Shown in pieces: positions 53,721 through 63,988 of a DNA stretch of 64,000 nucleotides. How positions within the stretch are numbered: position 1 is the stretch's first letter; every line of letters begins with the position of its first letter. The stretch is from Winogradskyella aurantia (lineage in GTDB: Bacteria > Bacteroidota > Bacteroidia > Flavobacteriales > Flavobacteriaceae), in the NCBI RefSeq assembly GCF_002266855.1, contig NZ_NGJN01000004.1:124001-188000 (forward strand). The letters are read 5' to 3'. Under the pieces are notes generated by a model, which worked only from the letters and a program-made list of their open reading frames with translations, did no database searches and was not told the DNA's origin. The position numbers and the translations under genes were made by a program.

Positions 53721-55573
53721 AAGGTATCTTCAACCACATCAAGTTCAACCTTTAGATTTTCTATAATGAATTCCTGTCTGGAAGGTGTATTTTTTCCCAT
53801 ATAGAATGAGAGTAGTTCTTCAATAGACATGTCCTTGTCTAGCATAACAGGATCTAACCTGATGTCATCGCCAATAAAGTGCTTAAATTCATCAGGTGAA
53901 ATCTCACCCAAACCCTTAAAGCGCGTAATCTCAGGTTTTGGCTTTAATTCTTCTATGGCATCGCGGCGCTCCTCTTCTGAGTAACAGTAGATGGTTTTCT
54001 TTTTGTTACGAACCCTAAATAAAGGCGTTTGTAAAATATATAAATGCCCTTCCTTAATTACTTCTGGAAAGAATTGTAAAAAGAAAGTGATCAAAAGCAG
54101 TCTAATATGCATACCATCCACATCGGCATCTGTTGCGATGACGATATTGTTGTAACGCAAATCCTCGATAGACTCTTCTATATTTAATGCTGCTTGTAAT
54201 AAATTGAACTCTTCATTCTCATAGACAATCTTTTTGCTTAAGCCGTAAGAGTTTAGCGGCTTTCCTTTTAGACTGAATACTGCCTGGGTATTTACATCCC
54301 TTGACTTTGTTATACTCCCGGATGCAGAATCACCCTCTGTGATAAACAAAGTGGTCTCTAAATTGCGCTCATTCTTTGTGTCTCCAAAGTGGACCCGGCA
54401 ATCACGTAGTTTTTTATTGTGAAGGCTGGCTTTTTTAGCGCGTTCCTTGGCCAGTTTTCGTATGCCGGATAGCTCCTTACGCTCACGCTCGGCTTGCATG
54501 ATTTTACGCTGAATCTTTTCAGCAGTATTCGGATTTTTATGAAGGTAGTTGTCCAATTGTGTTTTGACGAAATCATTGATATAGGTGCGCACTGTTGGCA
54601 AATCACCACCCATATCCGTAGACCCTAATTTGGTTTTGGTCTGGCTCTCAAATACAGGTTCCATCACTTTTATGGCAATCGCCGCCACCACAGATTTTCT
54701 GACATCTGACGAATCATAATTTTTTCCGTAGTATTCGCGAATGGTTTTAACGATAGCTTCTCTAAAAGCAGATAAATGTGTGCCTCCCTGGGTGGTGTTC
54801 TGACCATTGACAAAGGAATGGTATTCCTCACTATATTGGGTTTTACTATGAGTAATGGCTACTTCAATATCTTCGCCTCGCAAATGGATAATAGGATACA
54901 ACAAATCCGAATCGGAAATGTTTTCGGATAGCAGGTCCTTAAGACCATTTTCAGAATAATATTTTTCACCGTTAAATACTATGGTCAATCCCGGATTGAG
55001 ATACACATAGTTTTTCAACATTTTTATGACATACTCGTTTCGATACTTATAGTTCTTAAAAATAGTAGTATCCGGAACAAAGGACACCTTAGTACCCTTC
55101 CTACGAGAGGTTTCGTCCAACATTTCCTTGTTGGTCAACTCACCTAATTCAAATTCTGCAGAGGCCGATTTGTTATCTCGTGTCGATTCCACCCTGAAAT
55201 AGGAGGATAAGGCATTTACCGCTTTGGTACCTACACCGTTTAACCCAACGGATTTCTTAAAAGCTTTGGTATCGTATTTACCACCGGTATTCATTTTAGA
55301 GACCACATCCACCACTTTCCCCAACGGGATACCCCGACCGTAATCACGCACAGTAACCCGTTCACCTTGAATGGAAATCTCAATAGTCTTACCGGCACCC
55401 ATAACAAACTCATCAATGGAGTTGTCCAATACCTCTTTTAAAAGAATATAAATACCATCATCTGGAGAGGAACCATCACCTAATTTTCCGATATACATCC
55501 CAGGACGCATACGAATGTGTTCTTTCCAATCGAGTGAGCGTATGTTATCTTCAGTATAATTAGACTGTGCCAT
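53717..55573 (-). CDS. parE: DNA topoisomerase IV subunit B
   Basis: 618 residues from the ATG at 55573 ([16 protein letters not shown]). The frame can extend 19 codons upstream, but those residues do not resemble the family. The GHKL ATPase domain has [15 protein letters not shown] and [13 protein letters not shown]; the TOPRIM domain has [11 protein letters not shown] and [16 protein letters not shown]. GyrB-type inserts are absent. It pairs with parC in the same operon. Confidence 0.95.
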   Translation of the reverse strand: MAQSNYTEDNIRSLDWKEHIRMRPGMYIGKLGDGSSPDDGIYILLKEVLDNSIDEFVMGAGKTIEISIQGERVTVRDYGRGIPLGKVVDVVSKMNTGGKYDTKAFKKSVGLNGVGTKAVNALSSYFRVESTRDNKSASAEFELGELTNKEMLDETSRRKGTKVSFVPDTTIFKNYKYRNEYVIKMLKNYVYLNPGLTIVFNGEKYYSENGLKDLLSENISDSDLLYPIIHLRGEDIEVAITHSKTQYSEEYHSFVNGQNTTQGGTHLSAFREAIVKTIREYYGKNYDSSDVRKSVVAAIAIKVMEPVFESQTKTKLGSTDMGGDLPTVRTYINDFVKTQLDNYLHKNPNTAEKIQRKIMQAERERKELSGIRKLAKERAKKASLHNKKLRDCRVHFGDTKNERNLETTLFITEGDSASGSITKSRDVNTQAVFSLKGKPLNSYGLSKKIVYENEEFNLLQAALNIEESIEDLRYNNIVIATDADVDGMHIRLLLITFFLQFFPEVIKEGHLYILQTPLFRVRNKKKTIYCYSEEERRDAIEELKPKPEITRFKGLGEISPDEFKHFIGDDIRLDPVMLDKDMSIEELLSFYMGKNTPSRQEFIIENLKVELDVVEDTL

Positions 55574-55801
55574 AAAATTTGAGTCAATAAAGTTGTTAGG
55601 ATCAATCGCTAATATAAGGCTATACCTCAAAAAATGAAATATGGTTTCACTAAAGTAATTAACAATAAATCCGCTCTATTGTTGACAAGATTACATATTT
55701 TGAAGGAAGATTCAATCAAGCGTAACCCAGAGGTCTAAGTAAACCATTTCTGCAAATCGTAAACGCTAATATTTCAATACTCAGCTCTCAACATTAAAAA
55801 C

Positions 55802-56896
55802 CTATACATTAAACAAGAAATGCATCACATCACCATCCTTGACGATGTAATTCTTGCCTTCTACCCGCATTTTACCGGCTTCCTTCACTTTGGCTTCGCT
55901 GCCATAGCTCACATAATCATTATAGGCAATCACCTCTGCCCTGATAAAGCCTTTTTCAAAATCGGTATGGATAACACCAGCCGCCTGTGGTGCTGTTGAG
56001 CCAACAGTTACTGTCCATGCACGGACTTCCTTAACACCAGCAGTGAAATAGGTCTGCTGGTTTAAGAGTTTATAGGCTGCTCTAATGAGCTTTGCCGAAC
56101 CGGGCTCATCCAAGCCAATGTCTTCCAAAAAGAGTTGACGCTCCTCGTAATCGTCAAGCTCATTGATGTCTGCTTCCGTACCAACTGCCAAGACCAAAAC
56201 TTCCGCCTGCTCATTTTTAACTGATTCACGGACCTGCTCTACATAGGCATTACCAGTTGTGGCAGCACCCTCATCAACGTTACAGACATACATAACGGGT
56301 TTTTCTGTAATAAGCTGTAAAGGCTTTACATAGTCCTCATAGTCTTCATCGGAGAACGTTAAAGCTCTTACCGAAGTGCCGGCCTCTAGACCTGTTTTAA
56401 TTTTATTAAGTATAGCTTCCTCGGCTTGGGCTTCTTTATTACCAGTTTTAGCAGCTCTCTTTACTTTATCTAACTTCTTTTCTACCGTTTCCAAGTCTTT
56501 GAGTTGCAATTCCATGTCTATGGTTTCTTTATCTCGAATGGGATTAACGGAGCCATCGACGTGGACAATATTATCATTATCAAAACAACGTAGTACGTGT
56601 AAAATAGCATCAGTTTCTCGAATATTAGCCAAAAACTGGTTGCCTAGACCTTCCCCCTTACTAGCACCTTTAACAAGACCAGCGATATCTACGATTTCTA
56701 CCGTTGCCGGAATCACCTTTTCTGGGTTAACCAATTCCTCGAGCTTAGCCAAGCGTGGGTCTGGTACATTCACCACACCAATATTGGGCTCTATGGTACA
56801 AAACGGAAAATTGGCACTTTGCGCTTTGGCATTAGACAAACAGTTAAATAAGGTGGACTTGCCAACATTAGGTAATCCTACTATACCAGCTTTCAT
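55802..56896 (-). CDS. ychF: YchF/OLA1 family ribosome-binding ATPase
   Basis: 364 residues. The P-loop is [11 protein letters not shown] (7-17), and [20 protein letters not shown] is the G3 and switch II block. The base-recognition site NVDE in [10 protein letters not shown] replaces NKxD, which explains the ATP preference of this family. A coiled-coil insert (about 130-185) and a C-terminal TGS domain (about 280-364) complete it. It binds ribosomes and influences stress and translation. It has two possible -7 elements upstream. Confidence 0.97.
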   Translation of the reverse strand: MKAGIVGLPNVGKSTLFNCLSNAKAQSANFPFCTIEPNIGVVNVPDPRLAKLEELVNPEKVIPATVEIVDIAGLVKGASKGEGLGNQFLANIRETDAILHVLRCFDNDNIVHVDGSVNPIRDKETIDMELQLKDLETVEKKLDKVKRAAKTGNKEAQAEEAILNKIKTGLEAGTSVRALTFSDEDYEDYVKPLQLITEKPVMYVCNVDEGAATTGNAYVEQVRESVKNEQAEVLVLAVGTEADINELDDYEERQLFLEDIGLDEPGSAKLIRAAYKLLNQQTYFTAGVKEVRAWTVTVGSTAPQAAGVIHTDFEKGFIRAEVIAYNDYVSYGSEAKVKEAGKMRVEGKNYIVKDGDVMHFLFNV

Positions 56897-56918
56897 AGTT
56901 GCTTAATTTTTGCGTGTG

Positions 56919-56926
56919 CAAATGTA
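56919..56926 (-). promoter_or_regulatory. -7 promoter element for ychF
   Basis: Minus-strand TACATTTG (exact TAnnTTTG), 22 bp before the ATG at 56896. A second exact match (TAGCTTTG, 56963-56970) lies further upstream. Confidence 0.5.
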
Positions 56927-57063
56927 GGTAATATTAGAATTAATTACTGACAAAAGTTTGATCAAAGCTATGGTCTAAAAGTTTTTTACATTATCGTCTA
57001 GAAGATGTTGTGGTTCAATGGCTAGTATCATATTTTTTTCAAAATATTTGTCTATTTTTAAAC

Positions 57064-58599
57064 ATGTTTATAATCCATTCAAAATTGATAAAAAAAGCAG
57101 CCATTCTCCTAGGTGTCTTGCTAATTCTAGGACTAATACTCCATTGGTTTATTGTACAAAAAGTAGAATCTACCCTTAAAACGGCCTTACCAGATGAGAT
57201 CGCCTTAAATTATGAAGATATAGAGGTTAGTACCCTCGGGCGATCATTGTCCTTGGATAATGTCTCCTTTACTCTAAAAGATTCCACCAATGCCCAAGAA
57301 TTGGCAAATTTTACTATTGAGAGAATAGATTTTAAAAACTTCGGTATTATAGATTATCTCAGCAACAAGACTATTGCTTTAAATTATGTAGGAATTTCTA
57401 ATGCTAACGGATACATCAAACTACCTAATAGTTTAGCTAAAGACAACAACAATATGGTTAAACCGACTCTTTTTGACAAAGTGTCTATTGGAGAAATTGA
57501 GTTAGCACATATCACTATGCAACTAAAAGATCAAGAAACAGACTCTGTTAGGGCATTAATGACTGACTTAAACCTTAAAGTTAATGCGGTTCAAGCCAAT
57601 GCAAAAGACGATACTATTAACTTGTCTTATAACAGCTACACCATTGCTACCGACTCGATTGTACTTACCCTTGGTCCCTTTAATAATCTAAGTATTAAAT
57701 CCGTAAATGGCACCCAAGACTCAACAATCATTGCTTCCGCTGAGCTAAAAACCAAATTCGAGCCTGGTGAGTTGAGGAATCATATCAGACACGAAATGGA
57801 TTACTATGATGTAAAAATAGAAGATATTGCAATAATTGATATCCCAAAAACGCTTAATAGGGAAAAATCACCATTAAACCTTGGTAAGGTCATAGTAAAT
57901 AATCCCAATGCATTCATATACAGAGATAAACTCTTGGCGGATGATTTAAAAGCAAAACCTATGTTAAGCGAAATGATTAGGCACATACCTTTTAATTTTA
58001 CAATCCCTAGTTTTGAAATTAATAATGCTACCCTCACTTATAAAGAACGCGTGCATGCCTACAATGATGGTGGAGCTTTATCTTTCGAAAACACCTTTAT
58101 CAGTATCCCTAACTTGTCTAACACGGCCGACTACCAACCGGTTTCTATAGAGATGAGAGCAAATCTCATTGAAAGTGGAGAAGTTAAAGCCAGCTGGCAA
58201 TTTGATGTTTTAAACCAAAACGATGATTTTACCTTTAGTGCAGATGTAAGCCATATTAATTTAGAATCTATAAATAGCTTTAGTCAGCCTAATTTTAATA
58301 CTGAAATGGAGGGCCACATTGATAAATTATATTATAACATTTCTGGGAATAAACGCACCTCTCATATTGATATAAAGGCCAAATATTCTGATATCAAAAT
58401 TTCCATACTCGATAAAACCCATAAAAGCAGAAATAAGTTTTTCTCCTCAGTGGCTAATATCATAGTTCACAAAAACTCAAAAAACAAAAAATCTGATTTT
58501 AAAGAGGCAAAAGCCAATGTAGAGCGGGATATAACCAAATCTAATATTAATTATATCTTTCATAATGTTAAAACTGGACTTACTAAGATTTTTATTTAG
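57064..58599 (+). CDS. AsmA-like membrane-anchored protein
   Basis: 511 residues from the ATG at 57064; an in-frame GTG at 57010 would add 18 residues before the natural signal-anchor. One N-terminal helix (about 11-29), then a long beta-rich exported region without cysteines, with DEIALNYEDIEVSTLGRSLSLDNVSFTL near 44-72, a typical AsmA/DUF748-type opening. Such proteins often bridge or sit in the periplasm and affect lipid or outer-membrane assembly. The end (VERDITKSNINYIFHNVKTGL) matches the usual closing of the Bacteroidota group, so it looks complete. Function unknown. Confidence 0.75.
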   Translation: MFIIHSKLIKKAAILLGVLLILGLILHWFIVQKVESTLKTALPDEIALNYEDIEVSTLGRSLSLDNVSFTLKDSTNAQELANFTIERIDFKNFGIIDYLSNKTIALNYVGISNANGYIKLPNSLAKDNNNMVKPTLFDKVSIGEIELAHITMQLKDQETDSVRALMTDLNLKVNAVQANAKDDTINLSYNSYTIATDSIVLTLGPFNNLSIKSVNGTQDSTIIASAELKTKFEPGELRNHIRHEMDYYDVKIEDIAIIDIPKTLNREKSPLNLGKVIVNNPNAFIYRDKLLADDLKAKPMLSEMIRHIPFNFTIPSFEINNATLTYKERVHAYNDGGALSFENTFISIPNLSNTADYQPVSIEMRANLIESGEVKASWQFDVLNQNDDFTFSADVSHINLESINSFSQPNFNTEMEGHIDKLYYNISGNKRTSHIDIKAKYSDIKISILDKTHKSRNKFFSSVANIIVHKNSKNKKSDFKEAKANVERDITKSNINYIFHNVKTGLTKIFI

Positions 58600-59148
58600 C
58601 TTTTAAGATACCTGTGCAATTCAATGGTTGCCTCTCGCCAAGTAGTAAACCCCCCTAAAAAATGCTGTAATTTTAAGGGTGTTTATATTTACATTAGGGT
58701 ACTTCCATAAGTATAACATCCATCTAAAACTAGATAAACGATTAAATCTACAAGCATTGATACAATCAACTGAAGTCAAATTATGTAATTAAGACAATCT
58801 TAATAGACAAGCAAAATATTTCTGAATAATGAGAGTCAAATGCTCGAGATCAAATACTTTCCTGTATTAAAATTGACCTTTGTCTGTTTGGAATTTAAAT
58901 CAAATTTTGAGAAAACATATTGTTAAAGAACAAACTCAACCTTTGGCTTTTAATATCGAAAAGTCATGACAAACAGCCTTGTTCCTGAGAGGCAATTACA
59001 CCTTAAAATCTAAATAGATGTAGGTTGGAATTAGAAATTATTAAGCAGCCCTGACGGTTCAATGTATTTACCTATAAAACGAATTTTATCTAACAAACTG
59101 GGAAAAGGGGAAGTCGTCAAACTTCATCAGATCAGCACTGTTCGAAGT
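58600..59148. other. 549-bp intergenic region without recognised genes
   Basis: No frame of note, RNA gene or clear promoter. A weak hairpin (58652-58680, CCCCTAAAA with TTTTAAGGG, one bulge) may stop the AsmA-like gene. Stop codons occur in all frames, and I could not identify a gene remnant. Confidence 0.6.
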
Positions 59149-59322
59149 TTATTCGGATTTTTGATCAAGGCCATCGAATACCATTGAAAAGCAAATACCA
59201 AAAGCGATACCCATTGGCATCCACAATACTAATTTATCCATTGCGATGCCAATGACAGCACCTATACAAATCCCTAGTGCAATGCCCTTGGCCCAATTAG
59301 ATTTAGAAGTTTTTTTTTTCAT
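59149..59322 (-). CDS. Small glycine-rich two-helix membrane protein
   Basis: 57 residues from the ATG at 59322 (a TTG at 59343 gives a longer form). Two hydrophobic stretches, GIALGICIGAVIGIAM and MPMGIAFGICFSMVF, are joined by a short turn; the G-x-x-x-G spacing suggests tight helix packing. It has a basic N-terminus (KKKTSKSNWAK) and an acidic end (DGLDQKSE). It stands alone between an empty region and the ferredoxin gene. The hydrophobic pattern makes a real gene likely, but no function is known to me. Confidence 0.6.
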   Translation of the reverse strand: MKKKTSKSNWAKGIALGICIGAVIGIAMDKLVLWMPMGIAFGICFSMVFDGLDQKSE

Positions 59323-59426
59323 ACCATCAAATTTATTAACCAATTGATACGGTGGCCTAACCTCATGTTACTGCAATTTCCAAGATATAGGCTTAGAATT
59401 TATGAGTGGATTGTAGTAGTGTACGA

Positions 59427-59792
<366 letters not shown>

Positions 59793-59874
59793 TCACAACG
59801 ATGAAACACTTTGCTTGGAAATCCCAAGGGCTTAAACCAAGCTTAGCTTCACTCGCATTTTTGAATTTATTGCC

Positions 59875-59882
59875 TATTTTTG
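59875..59882 (+). promoter_or_regulatory. -7 promoter element for the acyl-CoA reductase gene
   Basis: TATTTTTG (exact TAnnTTTG), 44 bp before the ATG at 59927. It faces the opposite-strand promoter at 59889-59920, so the two divergent promoters overlap. Confidence 0.5.
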
Positions 59883-59888
59883 CACTTG

Positions 59889-59920
59889 CAAAGTTAAGGT
59901 CTCATATAGTTTTTACCAAA
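59889..59920 (-). promoter_or_regulatory. Full consensus promoter for the ferredoxin gene
   Basis: On the minus strand: TTTG (59920-59917), 20 nt, then TAACTTTG (59896-59889). Both elements and the spacing match the Bacteroidota housekeeping consensus. It implies a leader of about 100 nt for the ferredoxin mRNA. Confidence 0.6.
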
Positions 59921-59926
59921 TAAGTA

Positions 59927-60985
59927 ATGGAATTACAAGAAAGAATTAACGCATTCTCAAAATTAGGTTCTTTTTTATCACAATTTTCGAATTCACCCTA
60001 TACAAAGGAGGATACCGTAGAAGCTAATGACCTCTTCTTTGATGGATTCAAACATCAACTACAGTTAGCCCGAGAACATAACGGTTGGTTCACCAAGGCT
60101 AATTTAGAATATGCACTAGACTCTTGGTCTAAATCATTAAATTACAGTAATATTAAGTCATGGTTGAGTAAGTACAACTTTAAAAAAGTAGAATCTAAAA
60201 CCGTCGCTATTATAATGGCTGGAAACATTCCCTTGGTAGGTTTTCATGATTTTTTATCTGTGTTGATTACCGGACATAAGGTCCTAATAAAACAAAGCTC
60301 AAATGACAGGCACCTACTGCCCTATTTGGCTAAATATCTTGAAACGGTCGAGCCTAATTTTAAAGGAAAAATCTCATTTACCCAAGAACACTTGGAAAAT
60401 TTTGATGCCGTCATTGCTACTGGAAGCAATAATACCGCACGTTATTTTGAGTATTATTTTAAGGGTAAGCCATCTATAATTAGAAAAAACCGGAATTCTG
60501 TAGCTATACTAACGGGAAGGGAAACCCATGAACAACTCGAAGCACTTTCTGACGATATCTTTAGATATTATGGGCTAGGTTGTAGGAATGTGTCTAAATT
60601 GTTTGTGCCTAAGGGCTACGATTTTGATGCCTTTTTTAAAGCCATATACAAATGGCATAACATCATTCATGAGCATAAATACGCTAACAATTACGACTAC
60701 AATAAAGCAGTATACTTAATGAGTGAGTTTGAAATGCTAGAAAATGGTTTTGCTATGCTAAAACATGATGAGAACTATGCCTCACCCATAGCGGTCCTTT
60801 TCTACGAGTATTATGACAGTGCCGATAGCTTAAGACAAAAACTAGAACAAGATCAGGAATATATACAATGCATTGTCTCCGATACTTTCCCCAGCTCTAA
60901 AGTACATTTTGGTGAGACCCAAAAACCCCAATTATGGGATTATGCAGACGATGTAGACACTGTTGAATTCCTGTTAAAAACATAG
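59927..60985 (+). CDS. LuxC-type acyl-CoA reductase
   Basis: 352 residues of the LuxC family. It has VAIIMAGNIPLVGFHDFLSVLITGHKVLIKQSS (an aldehyde-dehydrogenase-like nucleotide fold), FDAVIATGSNNTARYFEYYFKGKPSIIRKNRNSVAILTG, and the nucleophile region YYGLGCRNVSKLFVP with the conserved cysteine. Such enzymes reduce activated acyl groups to aldehydes. There is no luxE, luxA or luxB, so this is not luminescence. It is a recurring neighbour of serC and serA in Flavobacteriia; its substrate is unclear. Confidence 0.88.
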   Translation: MELQERINAFSKLGSFLSQFSNSPYTKEDTVEANDLFFDGFKHQLQLAREHNGWFTKANLEYALDSWSKSLNYSNIKSWLSKYNFKKVESKTVAIIMAGNIPLVGFHDFLSVLITGHKVLIKQSSNDRHLLPYLAKYLETVEPNFKGKISFTQEHLENFDAVIATGSNNTARYFEYYFKGKPSIIRKNRNSVAILTGRETHEQLEALSDDIFRYYGLGCRNVSKLFVPKGYDFDAFFKAIYKWHNIIHEHKYANNYDYNKAVYLMSEFEMLENGFAMLKHDENYASPIAVLFYEYYDSADSLRQKLEQDQEYIQCIVSDTFPSSKVHFGETQKPQLWDYADDVDTVEFLLKT

Positions 60986-61098
60986 GTAAAATTTATCGAT
61001 TTGATACTATAAAATCAACTTGAATTTAGCACCTTTGTAGTCTTTAAAACAACTTGCTTATACCCTATCTAACAGGGTGTAATAGAAACAAGAATAAG

Positions 61099-62160
61099 AT
61101 GAAGAAACATAATTTTAGTGCCGGCCCTTGTATATTGCCCAAGTCGGTCATGGAGCAGGCATCCGAAGCCATTTTAAATTTTGACGAAGGCTTATCCCTG
61201 TTGGAAATATCCCATCGCAGTAAACCTTTTGTAGACGTTATGGAAAAGGCCAGGGCTTTGGCGCTCGAACTCTTAGGCCTTGAAGGCAAAGGTTACAAAG
61301 CGCTGTTTTTACAAGGTGGTGCCAGCCTCCAGTTTTTAATGGTTGCTCTTAACCTCTTGGAAAAAAGAGCAGGATATCTTAATACCGGAACTTGGTCAGA
61401 CAAAGCTATTAAGGAAGCACGCATTTATGACGACATCTACGAAGTAGGCTCATCTAAAAGTGCCAACTTTAATTATATCCCCAAGGGCTACGATATTCCA
61501 GAAGATTACGATTACTTTCACTGCACATCCAATAACACCATTTTTGGAACGCAAATGAAGCATTTCCCGGATTCTCCCATTCCAATGGTATGTGATATGA
61601 GTAGTGATATCTTTTCACGCCAGTTAGACTTTTCTAAATTCGATTTAATCTATGCTGGTGCCCAAAAGAATATGGGTCCTGCCGGCACTACTCTAGTGGT
61701 AGTAAAAGAAGACATACTAGGAAAGGTATCTAGAAAAATACCTTCCATGATGGACTACAAAGTGCATATCAATAAGGGAAGTATGTTTAATACACCTCCT
61801 GTTTTTGCCGTATATGTATCTATGCTTACCTTAGAGTGGTTAAAGGATCTCGGTGGTATTGCGGCTATTGAAGAGGAAAATGAAAAAAAGGCACGAGTGA
61901 TGTATTCAGAAATTGACTTAAATCCTTTATTTAAAGGTTACGCTGTTAAAGAAGATCGTTCTACTATGAATGCCACTTTTACCCTTGAAAACGAAAATTT
62001 AAAGGAAACCTTTGATGCCATGTGGAAGGAAGCAGGTATCAATGGACTTAATGGTCACAGAAGTGTAGGAGGCTATAGAGCCTCTATGTACAATGCCCTA
62101 TCTTTAGATAGTGTTAAGGCTCTTGTTGAAGTTATGAGTGAATTGGAACGCAAGGCCTAA
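61099..62160 (+). CDS. serC: 3-phosphoserine aminotransferase
   Basis: 353 residues from the ATG at 61099 (KKHNFSAGPCILP); the frame extends 15 codons upstream without family similarity. It makes phosphoserine from 3-phosphohydroxypyruvate and glutamate. PLP binding: Lys190 in AGAQKNMGPAG; FLQGGASLQF (70-79) is the usual phosphate-site block; the end holds GHRSVGGYRASMYNA. It is followed by serA after 93 bp, giving the first two steps of serine synthesis. Confidence 0.97.
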   Translation: MKKHNFSAGPCILPKSVMEQASEAILNFDEGLSLLEISHRSKPFVDVMEKARALALELLGLEGKGYKALFLQGGASLQFLMVALNLLEKRAGYLNTGTWSDKAIKEARIYDDIYEVGSSKSANFNYIPKGYDIPEDYDYFHCTSNNTIFGTQMKHFPDSPIPMVCDMSSDIFSRQLDFSKFDLIYAGAQKNMGPAGTTLVVVKEDILGKVSRKIPSMMDYKVHINKGSMFNTPPVFAVYVSMLTLEWLKDLGGIAAIEEENEKKARVMYSEIDLNPLFKGYAVKEDRSTMNATFTLENENLKETFDAMWKEAGINGLNGHRSVGGYRASMYNALSLDSVKALVEVMSELERKA

Positions 62161-62253
62161 GGGGTTTTGAATGCAGTTCACAAACAAAAAAATATAAAAA
62201 TTCAAGGTGAATGTCTTTTTTGAAACGTTTAACCTTTAACCTTTATCTCAAAA

Positions 62254-63204
62254 ATGAAAGTATTAGCAAATGATGGTATATCCCAAAGCGGTATTTCTGC
62301 CTTAGAAGCTGCTGGACATGACGTTATTACCACTACCGTGGCACAAGAACAGTTACAAAACTACATTAACGACAATGATATTGCCGTTCTACTGGTGCGC
62401 AGTGCCACTAAGGTGCGAAAGGATATTATAGACAACTGTCCAGGATTAAAGATTATTGGCCGGGGTGGCGTTGGTATGGACAATATTGACGTTGACTATG
62501 CCCGTAGCAAAGGAATTAAAGTAATTAACACGCCTGCAGCCTCATCACATTCTGTTGCAGAGTTGGTATTTGGACATTTCTATGGTTTAGCCCGCTTTCT
62601 TCACAACGCTAACCGAGATATGCCATTAGAGGGGGATAAAAATTTTAAATCCCTAAAAAAAGCATACGCTAAAGGGACCGAGCTTAAGGGCAAAACCCTT
62701 GGTATTATTGGTTTTGGCCGTATTGGTCAAGCTACTGCCAAAATTGGTATTGGCGTTGGAATGAAGGTCGCTGTGTATGACCCTTTTATTGAAAAGGCAG
62801 AGTTACAATTAGAATTTTTTGATGGGCAATCCCTAAATTTTGAAATTACCACAGTCTCCAAAGAAGAGGTCTTAAAACATGCCGATTTCTTAACGCTTCA
62901 CGTTCCAGCCCAAAAAGACTATGTCATCGATGAGAAGGAATTCAATATGATGAAGGATGGTGTAATCATTGCTAATGCCGCAAGAGGTGGTGTAATAAAT
63001 GAAGTAGCCTTAGTAAAAGCCTTAGCAAGTGGTAAAGTAGCACGTGCAGCACTTGATGTGTTTGAAAAAGAACCACAGCCCGAAGTGCAGTTGTTGATGA
63101 ACCCCGCTCTATCCTTAACACCCCACACCGGAGCGGCGACAAATGAAGCTCAGGATAGAATCGGAAGTGAACTCGCCGAGCAAATTATAGCTATTTTAAA
63201 TTAG
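62254..63204 (+). CDS. serA: D-3-phosphoglycerate dehydrogenase, short form
   Basis: 316 residues, lacking the ACT and intervening domains of longer SerA enzymes. The NAD loop is GIIGFGRIGQATAKIG; catalytic residues fall in NAARGGVINE (Arg), DVFEKEP (Glu) and LTPHTGAAT (His). It oxidises 3-phosphoglycerate to phosphohydroxypyruvate. Without an ACT domain, feedback control by serine is not expected in the usual way. Similar 2-hydroxyacid dehydrogenases exist, but linkage to serC supports SerA. Confidence 0.95.
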   Translation: MKVLANDGISQSGISALEAAGHDVITTTVAQEQLQNYINDNDIAVLLVRSATKVRKDIIDNCPGLKIIGRGGVGMDNIDVDYARSKGIKVINTPAASSHSVAELVFGHFYGLARFLHNANRDMPLEGDKNFKSLKKAYAKGTELKGKTLGIIGFGRIGQATAKIGIGVGMKVAVYDPFIEKAELQLEFFDGQSLNFEITTVSKEEVLKHADFLTLHVPAQKDYVIDEKEFNMMKDGVIIANAARGGVINEVALVKALASGKVARAALDVFEKEPQPEVQLLMNPALSLTPHTGAATNEAQDRIGSELAEQIIAILN

Positions 63205-63300
63205 ACTTTTAATCCAAAATATTAGCTTAAACCCTGGGGATTAATCGATTAGTAAAAATCTTTGTGTCCCTTTAAGTCAAAATTTTAATCATAACATAAA

Positions 63301-63936
63301 ATGGAAGGAATCTTAGATTTATTGAACAGTGATTTGGGAAAGACTATTATAAACGGTGTTTCGGGATCAACAAATACAGATCAGAGCAAAACCAGTAGTG
63401 TACTGACTATGGCATTGCCTGTACTAATGAAAGCTATGGAGCGTAATGCTGCAACTCCAGATGGTGCAGAGGGCTTAATGGGTGCCTTAAACAAAAAACA
63501 TGATGGGAGTATTTTAGATAATCTTGGGGATTTATTTGGCGGTGGTGTTGATGATGCTGTTAAAACCGATGGGTCTAAAATATTAAGTCATGTACTTGGC
63601 CATCGCCAACAAGGTGTTCAACAGGTAATTGGCCAAAAAGCTGGACTAGATGCAGGTTCCGTGGCTAATATTTTAGAAGTAGCTGCACCAATCCTAATGG
63701 GAGTTTTAGGGAAACAAGCACGACAAAACAATGTACGTTCACAAAATGATCTAGGAAGTCTTTTGGGTGGCATGCTTGGTGGAAACGATGCAAGAAATCA
63801 GCAAAGTTTTTTAGAGCAGGTTTTAGATGCTGACGGTGATGGGAGTGTTGTAGACGACGTCGCAGGAATGTTGTTGAACTCAGGCAATAAAAAAGGTGGC
63901 CTTGGTGGTTTGCTCGGTGGTTTGTTTGGAAAATAA
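63301..63936 (+). CDS. DUF937 protein with an EF-hand-like loop
   Basis: 211 residues, no signal peptide. It starts MEGILDLLNSDLGKTIINGVSG and has LTMALPVLMKAMERNA and DGSILDNLGDLFGGG, the DUF937 (YidB-like) pattern. Near the end DADGDGSVVDDVAGML is a calcium-type D-x-D-x-D-G loop, and the tail GGLGGLLGGLFG is glycine-rich. Function unknown. It follows serA by 96 bp and is stopped by a strong terminator. Confidence 0.85.
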   Translation: MEGILDLLNSDLGKTIINGVSGSTNTDQSKTSSVLTMALPVLMKAMERNAATPDGAEGLMGALNKKHDGSILDNLGDLFGGGVDDAVKTDGSKILSHVLGHRQQGVQQVIGQKAGLDAGSVANILEVAAPILMGVLGKQARQNNVRSQNDLGSLLGGMLGGNDARNQQSFLEQVLDADGDGSVVDDVAGMLLNSGNKKGGLGGLLGGLFGK

Positions 63937-63960
63937 TTTACTTTCCTTGATTATAGAGAT

Positions 63961-63988
63961 AAAGCAGTCCTAAGTAGACTGCTTTTTT
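63961..63988 (+). terminator. Rho-independent terminator after the DUF937 gene
   Basis: AAAGCAGTC (63961-63969) pairs perfectly with GACTGCTTT (63977-63985), loop CTAAGTA, followed by a T run (63983-63988). It lies 24 bp past the stop codon. Confidence 0.9.

Noticed and set aside
55574-55630. 19-residue N-terminal extension of ParE
   Set aside because: Not family-like; the ATG at 55573 gives the typical ParE start.
58628-58995. Inverted 9-bp pair TTGCCTCTC / GAGAGGCAA flanking about 350 bp
   Set aside because: A 9-bp match is expected by chance in a region of this size, there is no transposase between the arms and no target duplication.
59927-60985. Bioluminescence operon because of the LuxC-type protein
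   Set aside because: No luxA, luxB, luxD or luxE is present; neighbours are serine synthesis genes.
61066-61082. Small hairpin (ACCCT/AGGGT) before serC as a riboswitch or attenuator
   Set aside because: Only five base pairs, no T run and no recognisable riboswitch core.
63242-63251. 10-bp palindrome TAATCGATTA before the DUF937 gene
   Set aside because: Short and AT-rich, with no second copy or promoter alignment to support an operator.
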